Shown: positions 1 to 12,400 of the stretch, one piece after another
Numbering within the stretch: position 1 is the first letter of the stretch
Layout of the letters: each line of letters begins with the position of its first letter
DNA from: Bombyx mori
Lineage: Eukaryota > Arthropoda > Insecta > Lepidoptera > Bombycidae
Direction: 5' to 3'
DNA length: 64,000 nucleotides
NCBI RefSeq assembly: GCF_030269925.1
Contig: NC_085111.1
Location: 2,782,142 to 2,846,141 of the forward strand
Program-made: the position numbers and the translations under genes
Notes under the pieces: model-generated
Database searches by the model: none
Seen by the model: only the letters and a program-made list of their open reading frames with translations
Told to the model about the DNA's origin: nothing

Positions 1-228
1 CGACGAAGGGCTCGACGAATAAATTAACCCACATACACAGCTCACTGAGTTTCTCGCCGGATCTTCTCAGTGGGTCGCGATTCCGATCCGGTGGTAGATT
101 CTGCGAAGCACTGCCTTTGCTAGGGCTAGTGTTAGCAAATTCTCTCAGTTTGAAGCCGTGAGCTCACCTACCCATCCGGGCGTAGCTGTAATAGCTGTAA
201 TAGGCTACCAGCAAATAGGTAGGTTAAA
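1..228 (-). repeat. Dispersed repeat family C (TCTCAGTGGGTCGCGATTCC type), cut by window edge
   Basis: It is closely similar to 20712-20942, 33050-33325 and 51090-51260 in the opposite orientation, and to 3068-3285 and 25517-25693 in the same orientation. Conserved blocks include CCACTGAGAAGATCCGGCGA and GCAAGAGCAGTGCTTCGCAG (given in the plus sense of the family). I do not recognise the family. The conserved ends suggest the 3' part of a retroelement. Confidence 0.75.
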
Positions 229-1026
229 ATAAAAAAAAATCACCTTCATTTCGTAATTCAAAATTAACGAAACACGTTACATTTTCCCGAGATAAGGAAG
301 TTACTCACGTATTTCTACTTTTCACACTTTTTCTAATAATATAATACAATAAAAAGTTTATGTTAATACATGTCACAAAATATCTTGCGAAATTTCATTC
401 AAATTGATTTGTCATTTCAAGGTGATACGGGTCACAATAACACAAACTTTCACATTTATATATATATGTATATTAAGTATACTTAAATAAATTTTATATT
501 AAAACTTTCCTCTTCTTATGAACGTTGGGCAAATTAGTTATAAGGTAAGAGAATCCTTTAAGGATGTATACAATATTAAGACCGTAGCTGGAATAAACTT
601 TAAGGCTACCAGAGAATTACTAGGGAAAAAGAGACTGTAATACTGTTTTATTTTGTGGTTTGGTAATTCCCCCTTTTTTAATATATTGCGAGGGCCGAGA
701 GTCTATTTACTATAAGCGACATACCCCTTAATACGTGACATCTATCTTTGTAATTAAAGGTCCGTTTTATTTGGTATTATTATTAACAATTCAATGCTAT
801 TATTTGAACTTCAATTAAATTAACGCCATTCAAATGACTAAAGAACTTCTTTTGTTATGACATATTTACCAAATTTCAAACTTTAAATAGCTCTCTGTAA
901 AGTTGCAAAAAATTTGCTTAAACCAAATAACCTTTCACCTGTCGATATAATGAGAAAGTTAATTTGTGTTTAGATTTTATTTAAGTACCTTCGAACCCAA
1001 GCCATCGCTGGAAGTAAGCTTGGCAG
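229..1026. other. Intron sequence downstream of Oatp exon 5, no feature seen
   Basis: AT-rich sequence with no open frame of note, no splice-bounded exon that continues the Oatp protein and no recognisable repeat. It is presumably the intron that follows exon 5. Confidence 0.5.
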
Positions 1027-1269
1027 TTTTTTTTTTATTGCTTAGATGGATGGACGAGCTCACAGCCAACCTGGTGTTAAGTGGTTACTGGAGCCCATAG
1101 ACATCACGCAAATGCGCCACCCACCTTGAGATATAAGTTCTAAGGTCTCAAGTATAGTTACAACGGCTGCCCTACCCTTCAAACCGAAACGCATTACTGC
1201 TTCACGGCAGAAATAGGCAGGGTGGTGGTACCCACCCGCGCGGACTCACAAGAGGTCCTACCACCGGTA
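1027..1269 (-). repeat. Bm1 SINE, short form
   Basis: On the plus strand it starts with a T run and ATTGCTTAGATGGATGG (the reversed 3' tail) and ends at CCTACCACCGGTA, the boundary shared by many short copies. It lacks the tRNA-like head. It sits just 3' of Oatp exon 5, in the following intron. Confidence 0.9.
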
Positions 1270-1322
1270 AAAAGTATAACGATTTTCTGTCCTTTGGGAA
1301 ATACTAATGAAATTAAACTGAC

Positions 1323-1487
1323 CAGACACAAGATTGGCATCGTGTGTCGGGAGTCGGAACTGCTTCTCCAAATATTTGGGTAGGAAACTGTAAACTCCAC
1401 TGATCGGCATCAGATGCAACACGGAGCTGGCTGTCCTCCACATCAGAATGTCGTTCGTAATCTGCCTCTTGATGGCCGCGAAGAAAT
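1323..1487 (-). CDS. Oatp: Oatp coding exon 5 (TM7)
   Basis: The exon is 165 bp. The acceptor ACTCCCGTTTCAG precedes 1487 and the donor is GTCAGT from 1322. The first two bases complete Asp339 with the G of exon 4. It reads F-F-A-A-I-K-R-Q-I-T-N-D-I-L-M-W-R-T-A through TM7 to Y-S-F-L-P-K-Y-L-E-K-Q-F-R-L and ends A-N-L-V-S-G. The phrase P-K-Y-(I/L)-E-x-Q-F/Y-R is conserved in Oatps just after TM7. Overlapping open frames in this stretch, one with a hydrophobic N-terminus, are shadows that run into the intron. Confidence 0.9.
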
Positions 1488-3375
1488 CTGAAACGGGAGT
1501 AACAGTTCATTGTCTTCACGATCGTAAAAACTCCAAGAGACGTGGCCAGTGTGGCCACTACTATAGGAAATAAAACAAAAGTATTATTAGACAAGACTAG
1601 GTGTGAATAATGAGATAAAAATATAAAATGTAAATTTTATCTGTGTCACCAAAGTAGATTGAATATGCATTATTATTAAGGGCTAGCCGTACTGGTCCGC
1701 TTCGCTGCACATATAAAATTAGCATTATTATTTATTGTCATTATTATTAGGGAGTCCAACACTCATATAAATATTAGCTTATCCATTAAGTACATGTATT
1801 TTCTACATGGATACCCATCTTCAAGTCAATCGGATGCATGGTTCAGTAGTTATAACGGAACATCCGTAAAAACCACTGTAGATTTATATATTAGTATAGA
1901 TAGTATAGATATAAATAACACGAAAACTACTGATCAAAATTTGATAAAAATGAAATGCAAATACACGAGAAGTTCCATCATTCAAATAAATAAATAAAAA
2001 CTATCAAAATCGGTTCATCAAAAAAAAAAGATTGAGGTTAACTCACACACACAAAAAATACATCATCTTTTTTTATGAAGTCTTTTAAAATAAAAACTAA
2101 AATAGCAAATACAAACGATAAGATCGGATAGTTCACGCGATTGCCAAAGAGGAAACGTTCTAAATCAAAAAGATAGTAAATTCTATAACGGCGCGGCCGT
2201 CACTGTAATAACTCATCCCGATATGTACGACTATACTGAATTTATTTATTATTAAGGCTAATTCTATTTCTGAAGCGATACATTGAACGTTAACGTTGAG
2301 ACGTAAACAAAAATTAATTTTAACTAATCTTATTATATTATCTGGAACGCATTACTGAGCCGTTAGACTGAAAACTGTACCCTATATATCCTTTATCAGA
2401 GATATGTTGATGTCGTGATGTGTAAATAATTTACATGGTATAATCAGTGAAATCTGTCTAGTGGTTATTACATAACAAAAAGTTGTGGGATCGACAAACA
2501 TCTAAATATTAATATGTGAAGCAAAAACTTTGTACCCCTTTTTACGAAAATTGCGCGGACGAAGGTGTATAAAATATCCCACACTAATAATACATTAAAT
2601 CAATAAAAAAAACATTACACACACTACTACGTATTTGACACACGCACGCCTGCATACTATTTGTTTATTGTCAAACTTTTCTTATTGCTTATAGTCTGTG
2701 GTCAAATTGAGAATAGATTAAATATTTGTTTGTCTTTATTAATATTTGTCTAAAGTGTAGTCTTGACGAAATCTGTGATTATAGCGTAAGTCTTTGATAA
2801 TAGAATCATAATGCTGTACAGATTTTTAATTTCAATTAATCATAGTCGAATGTCGACTACCAGGGAACCACTAGTATATATCATTATATTGTAGGAAGTT
2901 TCTGAGCTACTGCCGAGAGATATATGTACTTTCATTTTATTACCATAAACTGGTTAGTTCGCGTTTCCACCTGCGATTGTGTGATAACCGCAACACACAG
3001 ACGTCACAATGAGAATTCCATCAAATATCTTAGTCAAGAGATTCAAGTGTTAAGTGTCTTCAATAACAACTGTCCCCCATCGGCACAGCCCACTGAGTTT
3101 CACTCCCGAGATGTTCTCAATGGATCGCGATTTCGATCGGTTGGTAGATTCAGCGAAGCTCGGTTCTTGCTAGAACTAGAATTAGCATATTCTCTAAGGT
3201 TGAGTCCGTGAGTTCATCTACCCGTCTACGCATAGCTAGGGACTATTCCCCCTTAGGTTACCAACGAATAGGTAGGGAAAAAACAACTGTCCCTTGAACT
3301 AAGACACAAGTAGGCGTGGCACGCCGTTGTGAGGCTGACCCGTACTATTACTGTAAAAGTGTTATAATCAATAGC

Positions 3376-3409
<34 letters not shown>

Positions 3410-6400
3410 CTTAGTCTGGCCATAAATACTGTTACAATTAAAAATAAACAAAATATTACATTTCAATTTGGAATCTGTCATTTTTATATGATTGCTCATT
3501 GGGTTTTCTCATTTTGGCGCCAATACATTGTACAATATTTTGCGATATTAAAATGGAGTGGGGTGATAAAGAGAACCGAATCGCTGTGATTGCATTACAC
3601 AAAGTAGGTATGGAGCCAAACGCAATTTTTAAAACTCTCCATACGCTTGGTATTAGTAAAATGTTTGTGTACCGGGCTATTAATAGGTGCAATGAGACCT
3701 CCTCTGTTTGTGACAGAAAAAGATCTGGCCGTCCACGTAGTGTTCGTACGAAAAAGGTGGTCAAAGCAGTAAGGGAAAGAATTCGAAGAAATCCTGTCCG
3801 AAAGCGAAAGATTTTATCTCGGGAGATGAAGATAGCACCTAGAACCATGTCGCGTATTTTAAAAGATGACTTAGGACTTGCAGCCTATAAGAGACGTACT
3901 GGTCATTTCTTAACTGATAATTTAAAAGAGAATAGGGTGGTAAAATCGAAACAACTACTGAAGCGGTACGCAAAGGGAGGTCATAGAAAATTTTGTTTAC
4001 GGATGAGAATTTTTTTACAATTGAGCAACTTTTTAACAAACAAAATGACCGTATTTATGCTCAAAAAAGGTATCAAAACCTCGGCACAAGTGTATCAAGA
4101 TACCATTCTTGAGAAGGTAGTGAAGCCTCTTAACAACACCATGTTCAATAATCAAGAATGGTCCTTCCAGCAAGACTCGGCGCCAGGTCATAAAGCTCGG
4201 TCTACGCAGTCTTGGTTGGAAACGAACGTTTCGGACTTCATCAGAGCTGAAGACTGGCCGTCGTCTAGTCCCGATCTTAATCCCCTGGATTATGATTTAT
4301 GGTCAGTTTTAGAGAGTACAGCTTGCTCTAAGCGCCATGATAATTTGGAGTCGGCATACTCAACGTTTAAAGGACTGTATTGCAGCCAATGGAAACCACT
4401 TCGAATAAGCTTCTTATATTTTAAATTGTTTTATATTTATGTATTAAACTAACACACTTTAAAAGTAATAAATGTTATTTGCAATAGGATTTTTTTTATA
4501 TTTTATTGTAACAGTATATTTTATGGCCAGACTAAGTATATATATATCACAGTCATTCAGTTGTATTACTCAAATTCCTTGCATTTAATATGTCGTCCGC
4601 GTTTTAGCTATCTGTTTGGATTGCTGCGACGAAACATTCATAAAATTAATAATCCAAAATAAATAAATATATCAACAAAAACATATTTAAATTCCAAGTT
4701 ATTTGTTGCATTTATTCGGCGAGTTATTATTTGATCATCCTCCACTGTTTTATCGCGTCTATAACGACGTCTGTAACGAGCTCGGCTGGCGAGAGAGATT
4801 CATTATTCACAACATGAAAAAAATACTATTTCATAAAATAGACAGGAAACATATAATAATTATGGAATTCGAATTCACTTTTATGAGGAAAAAATACATC
4901 GGTTTATAAAAGTTACGTGCTCGACACGAAGTACAGTTGTTGTTAGGGAACGTTTATGGCACAGTACCATCTTTTTATTCTTTTTTACACGCTTTATATT
5001 AGCTTCACTTGTATGTATGTTTGTAACTGACTTATTTAGACGCGATTTTGACCCACTTTAAACGGCCAGATTTCATTCAAACTTTGTAGATTTATCGAGG
5101 ACCGATGACAAATCAATATTTAAAAAAAATTGAAATTCAACTAAAAAATAGAAAGAAAAAAAAAAAGCGTGAGGTGCATGGTGTTATTAGTTATAAATAT
5201 TTTTCGGTCAGATATGAGTAGAAGAATTATTATTTCAATAATATCTTAAAAAGCATCCCACGCTTTCTTTACAATAAAATATAATTTTTTTACACTATTT
5301 TCAATTTACATTTATTAAAATTTATTTTCTATTTTTTACTTGAATTTTATATAAAGCGTGTTTTTTAGTTTTTCTAAACTATTATTTATTTTTTTAATTT
5401 TAATGTATCCATAGAATTCCAGTCACTAGACACATAAAACAAGGGACGTAGTTTGGACAATGTAACGGACTACTGAAGGGGGCGCGGGATCAATCCGCCT
5501 CGCACGGTTTTTTGACATGTGACATTGACTTTTCACTTAAACGTATTAAACTATTCGATTATCAGTACCATCAACGTCGGATATGTAATACATGGGTGGA
5601 CGAGTTCGCGACCCACCTGATATTAAGTTATTACTGGAGCCCACAGACATAAAAACAACGTAAATGCCACCCAACTAAAGACTACATATTTCTTAAAATC
5701 TTTATTAATAATAACAGGGAACTTTTAATAGTCCATGACAAAAAAATTAAGACATAGGTGGTGTGTGTTCAGGATCGAAACAGCGACATCTCATATGAAG
5801 CAAGACACCGCTGCGCCACGGACAAAATGTTAAACATTTTAAAACCTGACAACACCACCGTGATGCTACTGCTAAATTTTTTTAGAGAGAAAGTAAAAAT
5901 CGCTTTAATTTTTACTTTACGTATGTATCGCCAATATAAACTTAACTTATACACTATGAAACGTACTGGTGGTAGGACCTCTTGGGAGTCCGCACGGGTA
6001 GGTACCACCACCCCGCCTATTTCCGCCGTGAAGCAGTAATGCGTTTCGGTTCGAAGGGTGGGGCAGCCGTTGTAACTATACTGAGACCTTAGAACTTATA
6101 TCTCAAGGTGGCTGGCGCATTTACGTTGTAAATGTCTATGGGCTCCAGTAACCACTTAACATCAGGTGGGCTGTGAGCTCGTCCATCCATATATGCAATA
6201 AAAAAAAAAGTATTTAAGAATACTGAGGTAAAAACGCAACAATTACAAAGTCGCTGGACCTTAACAATCACGCATTGGTATTCAAGTATTATTAGTATTA
6301 CCTACCACTTAACGCCACACGGGCCTTAGTTTCTCTCCCGTCAGAAGTCTCTACAATATAACTGTTATTTTTTTGTATCAAACGCTATGATATTCGTTCA

Positions 6401-9400
6401 ATAAACAGTTATAAACAACATATGACTCACAAGCATCTAGACATCAGACATCTAAATCAATTCATTTCTTTAAAAGAAATCACGTGGCCTCGCGTGTTAA
6501 AACGCGCTTATATCGTTTCCAGGAGATATACACGTAGGGCTGTCCAATATCAATAGGGTTGTCTAATGAAAATCGATTTTTATTTTTTTTTATTTTTTTT
6601 GACGGTTACAGAAATTCATCGAAATGTGAATACCATGACCGACTTTGAAACATGAGGTCGAAATCTCAACTGCATCCCATGTTTGATACTGTATGAGGTA
6701 TCCTATAAAATATGTTAAGCAAAAATCTCGATAACGCTCTTAAAGAGTGATCAAACTAATACAATAGAACACAATGAAAAGTAAGTTTAGAATTTTCTAG
6801 CAATCATCTAAATTATCCTTACAAAAGAAGGTAGGTTTTAAATTACTAGCCGAATGAATCTGTTGAAGTTGACAAGTTGTTTACCTTTGACAAACGGCTC
6901 TCGCTTCTCTTTGGTCTTCTTCATCTGCAATTGGATCGGTTCGGGTTTGATCTGACGCGGAAAGAAGAACATCAGACACGATAGCATCACGATGAAACCG
7001 GCGATGAACACCATTCCTGCAGCAAAAATATACTCAACGTTATCTTATTTGTAAATAGAACCTTTAAGGCGGATTGTGCCAAATATATTGTGGTATAAAC
7101 AATTAAACTCGTAAGCCTGGTCAAGTCATTCAAATGTGGAAGAGAATTTGATTGGCGATTTTTCTTTCTAATGTACAGCTTTAACCGATTTTCACTAAAA
7201 TCAGTGACGTCATTTGGACCTAAAGGCTAAGACGCGCGGCGTTCTCGTATAAGACAACTGTGCCGATGTCCAAACCCGCTGGTCAATTTTTTTTACCGTA
7301 TTTATAGTATGTTTCGAACGAATCGCAACCACATTGGACTCATGAAAGACCGCGTAATAAAAACTTAGTCCGCACAATTACTGGTGGTGAGACGCATTGT
7401 TAGCCCACACGGGTATATCCGGGCTGTTTCAGCTGCGAAGCTATCATGTATACGGTTTTGAGGGGTGGGCAGCTGTTATACTATACGATTCAACTCAGAA
7501 CTCGTGACTCAGGGTGGCTAGCAATATTCACGTTACGATGTCTATAGGTTACGGTAACCAGTTAACACCATGTGAGACTCTTAGTCCATGCAATGTTCTT
7601 CTTCTGCATGCCCTTAACCCACATTATGAGGAGTCAGCGTGGCGCATACCCTTGTCATGATGCATTTGGCGTGAGTATTACGAGCGACCGCCTGCTTAAA
7701 ATTAACATTCTTCGCGTTATTTCTCAAAAAGTAAGTCTTTCTATATATTCATAATAATTTTCACAAAAATATGGAGGAACAAAACAATTTTGATACTTAA
7801 AACTTAAAACCTCAAACTAGAAAACTCAGAGAGGGTCAACTTTTTTCGAAAAGGATAACGTCCCCTTAATTTATTTCTAATTTTTTTTTTCCTCCTCAAA
7901 TTAATATCTAAAGTACGATTGGTTAGAAGTCTTGTCGGTTCGCTATCAGCCACGCAGTAAACACATTGCCCGATCTGCCAAGGCTGGATTGCTTTTTCTC
8001 CTATCGACACCTAATCACGTAAAAGGTGGATGAGGAGAGTCGAAGACCGGGCTCAGTGGTGTGGATTGGGAGAGGCCTATGTCCAGAACTGGATGATTGT
8101 GGGCTATGATGATGATGATAATGAATCACGCAAGATCGACCATAGTATGTACATGGGCTTCCGTAACCACTTAACATGCTCACCTACGCCAATTACAAAG
8201 GTAAGGCCTCCTAGGTAACCGATTACCGATTACATGTGTACATTCCTTAATATTTATTACATTATAGAAGTTTGTTATGAGAGTCATGGTAAAACATAAT
8301 GCAAATATTTAATTTAATCTCGACTCGTACGTTTTGTACCCTAATGAATACCATAAACAGATTTATTATTCTTGCAAATAAAACATGCAAAGGATATCAT
8401 CAAGCAACAATGTGCCGAATAAAAAATCGCTAACGAACAAACAGAATTCGTGGCTAACTTATATGGACCAGTCATTCGCTGTGTACACAACGTATCAGAG
8501 CTATGGAATATTCTAATTAGCAGAATTATCGTACCTCTAGCGGTACGATCAGATGAAACGTTAATCAATTCGAATTCGTAACTAGATTAGAAATACCTTG
8601 AGTCTCGCTGTGAATTTATTATATATATATATATATACGAACCGGTAACCGATCGTTAAATTGGAGCACAAGGATTTCCCGTTCGCGTGAGGAGCTATTC
8701 CAAATATTTCCAAGTTTGAAAACACAATTACAAGCGATAGATGCAAACAGAAAACATTTGCGCGTTCACAAGGCCGGCCGGTCGACGATCAGTCAAGGGC
8801 GTTCGCTAGACACTGTACGTATCCACCGTAGATACGTCCACGTTATTTTTACGTTCGCTCAATTGAGAAAGCGGAGAATCGGGTGGTGTATCAAAGTATC
8901 CGATACTAGAAAAATATAGACGAGATAGAAAGACGAAGGTCAACTCGTAACCGGTTTAAAAGTAAAAGTGAGCGCGGCGGCGGCGCGGTCGCGTGTCCAC
9001 CCACTAAATCCTCATTACGGGCATCGTCGAAGGCATAATTGTCGGCAACAAGGCGCGCTCAGCCTTGGCCGTGACCGGGCACGCATAGTGCTTATTTTAG
9101 CGATCGTGACGCGGCGTGATGTAACACTCGTTATGTAACTGGCGGCGTGCGCTGCGACGCTGCGTGACGCCGCACTATCCCACCCGAGAAAAAGCGAAAG
9201 CATCTCGGGAATGCGAAAAATACGATCAGTAATGCCCGCTGCGGATACATCGCCACTCCGACGCGCGTGAACTCATCAACGTATCCAAATAAATGAACGA
9301 TGCACGCGTAACAACTGTCGTACAGTGTGCGCAATTCATCATGGTGAAATAAATACAAGATCGCCCCGAACACCCCTTTCCGAGAAACGATTACATTGAA

Positions 9401-12400
9401 TTCAGAACTTGATTAATGCCGAATGAGGGAAGCTTGTAATGAGTATCGATTATCGTGTTGCAACATGCGATTTGTATGTTCATTACCCGTTGAGAAAATT
9501 TATTTTTATTCAATACAAAAGCGGTGTGAAATGCCATAGGTAAACGACATCGCAGTATCATGGCTAAGATTAACAAGCTACAACAAGATTATCTACAAAT
9601 TAATTGGTCGGGCCACCGTTCTATGCAGTTTCATCCGTATTTATATATCTTTTTATAAATTAATTATTCACTGATTATTATTGGAAACCCGACGTGCGCT
9701 TTTAGAGCATAATTTTAATGTAAATCCCATTCATTCGAATGTAAATCATCATTTGACTATTAATTATGTATCAGAGGTATGCATAATGCAACAATTTTAT
9801 ATTACTATAGTTTTGTACATTGTACGAAACTGTCATATTAAAATTCAGAACTTCATTCATGAGCGGACGGGAGTGGGACAATAAGGAAATACGCGGAAAC
9901 CGTTCTACGCGTATTTGCGAATTCACGTAATTGACAGTCGGGACACGGTCGCGGCAAATTTCTACAGATTTAAGATACAAACGCCCAAACTGTCACCTAT
10001 CAAATTTGAACCTTGTAACAATGTAAATAAGGGGACGGGCCTCAATGGTGATTTGCAAAATGTAAGCGAGCGCTCGGTGCGCAAGCGAAGTTGCGTTGGC
10101 AATTTGGTCACGCGCGTGCTTTCTTCGTGGGTTTTGCGCGCAAATCTGTTTAAACGCTTCGATAACGGTAGATGGTGGCGGCGCGAAGGAATGCCACAAT
10201 TTCCAAAGCGACACTCGACGACAATGCAACACTTTACAATTGTTTACATTCAAAATTTCAGCGTGTCATGAAGTTTTTCTTAAACACAACCAATCGAACC
10301 ATTTGAACGACTATCTTGTCGCTTGGTTCACTCTAATAATATTTTTTTTTTATTGCTTAGATGGTTGGACGAGCTCACAGCCCACCTGGTGTTAAGTGGT
10401 TACAGGAGCCCATAGACATCTAGAACGTAAATACGCCACCCACCTTGAGATACAGGTTCTAAGGTCTCAAGTATAGTTACAACGGCTGCCCCACCCTTCA
10501 AACCGAAACGCATTACTGCTTCATGGCACAAATAGGCATTTTATCTGCCTAGCAACAAAATTCATGTAATTAAATCAAAACGAACGCTTAAAATATTCTA
10601 CAAACGAACAATTAATGAGTTAGCGTGAAACGAAACAGCGTGTATTATGTGATGGTAGTGCAGTCGTACGCTATTGGCTGACAAGTTAATTAGAAATGGA
10701 TATTATGCGTGTTGGACGGTAACCGCACGCTTGCACGGAGCCTCGGCCTAATGAGTCGTAATTGCAGGTAAAAGGACGCAAGTTGTCATGCGCGAAACTG
10801 TCGAAGCGGCCGGCCGGTCTCTACGACAAGTGCTTTGCGAATTTGAAAAGTCACTAAGAGCCTGGAAGGCGTAAATTAACCGGTTACCATACTAGAAGAC
10901 ATGCAGTGTGCTTGGTGTGAGTTTTTTAACGTTCTCGTTAGCGTAAAAGTTAAGCCAATTTTGTATGCAGTTGGAACAGCGCCCCTACCGGCAAACGTAC
11001 GCAAACGATCCCATTCCATACAAATATGAGTTAACTTTTACGCTATCGAGAACGTTAAGAAACTCGCACTAAGCACACTGAATTACAGAATTAATTGAAG
11101 CTACGTGAGTTGTCACTGGTGGGTCATTGAGCAAAACGACTAAATCACTCGACATACAGCCTTTGTTATCTGAACTGCGGTTTAAAATATCAATCGTGAA
11201 TCTAGTAGGCAGACGAACGTATGGCCCACCTAATGGTGAGTGCTTACCGTCGCCCATGGGCTTCAGCAATACCAGGAGCAGAGCCAAGTCGCTGCCTACC
11301 GTTAAGTACTAAGTGCTGAAATAGATAAATGTTTATAAAAATAATTAGACTTACCGAGCCACCATGCGCCGACCCATTTTGGGTCGCTGGAATCGAATCC
11401 TGGATCGACTAGAGGATTGACGTAGACCCTCGTGCAAAACGCACCGAGCATGAATCCCAGCGCCGGTCCGATCACCCTGATGCCAATCGTGATAGCTGAT
11501 GACAACAATAAAAAAATATATAAATACAACATCTCTATTTAATTGTCAGGTTACTTTATAATTTAACGCAAATTTATGAGCATTCATCTAGACATAAACC
11601 TATACAATCGAAACAAAATATGAAAATGTCCAAGCACAATGAACAACAACTAAGCATGCTATTTCTCACGAGACATTTAATCTTATTACATTAAAATTAT
11701 CAGAATCGATTGCAACACACATCTTAAAAAAAATACTTTCACACTTGAACGCTCTACTGAGTAACAGTGATTCTTCAAGATCTACTGAACAATTCTAATT
11801 AGTATTAAAACAATCGCAGATGGAAAGATTGTTGCTATGTAAAACGCGAGGGTTCGCCTTAGAGAACGGACCGCGGTCGTTTATCTCAATAGGGCTAGGG
11901 CACGGGGGCTAATTGCGGGTCATTGAACCGGTCACAATAAATTAACGTATGAAGTATTGGCGATGTCAACGATCCTTTGGCATTCGACGCGCATCCACTT
12001 GTCGAACGCAACACGTGATCGAGCGACGCGTCAACAAACAACTCGACTCCTATGTAAATTCATTTAATTACAATTTAATGCGATTCATTTGCAAGCAGAG
12101 TTTATTTATTACACACGACCACACCTCCGCCGGACAAATATTGAAGGCGCGCGTTTACAGTATTTTAATTTTACTATCTAATTTATTAATGGAACGGACG
12201 ACAGTTAGGATATTTCTTTTTCTAAATGTTCATCCATTAATTATAAATTTAATCCAAATTCTTATTACGATTCGAAATATATTTTTTATGTTGAATAATA
12301 ACGTAATTAATCATATGATAATTTTCATATTTTAGAGAATATGTTCGCAATCCTATAAAAGTTACGAATTTGCTTTTTTTTTATTGCCCTTGTAGGCAGA

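Larger units (their letters stand above)
1488..6884 (-). other. Oatp intron 4, repeat-filled
   Basis: It contains Helitron-like copies (1683-1900, 2501-2874), family C (3068-3285), the mariner (3410-4536), an inverted-repeat element (4981-5367) and Bm1 copies (5593-5676, 5965-6209). The remainder (1905-2500, 4540-4980, 5370-5590, 5680-5960, 6210-6884) is AT-rich and shows nothing I can name. Confidence 0.7.
7017..11354 (-). other. Oatp intron 3, with a CpG-rich island
   Basis: It contains Bm1 pieces (7380-7594, 10342-10538), an RTE-type LINE end (8024-8128), a (TA)n run near 8612-8636, an inverted-repeat MITE (10904-11080) and a LINE tail (11202-11310). The part from 8640 to 10250 is unusually GC/CpG-rich for the window (the densest is 8960-9200) and carries no repeat I know. 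The open frames within it do not resemble proteins I recognise. Confidence 0.65.

Noticed and set aside
1313..1594. Minus-strand 93-codon frame with a hydrophobic start (L-F-P-I-V-V-A-T-L-A-T-S-L-G)
   Set aside because: It overlaps Oatp exon 5 in a different frame. The exon frame matches the Oatp TM7 motif and splice phases, and this frame matches nothing.
3499..4452. A single 317-codon transposase gene
   Set aside because: The frame skips the first catalytic Asp motif and the natural C-terminus, which lie in other frames. I treat it as a broken mariner transposase that starts at 3553.
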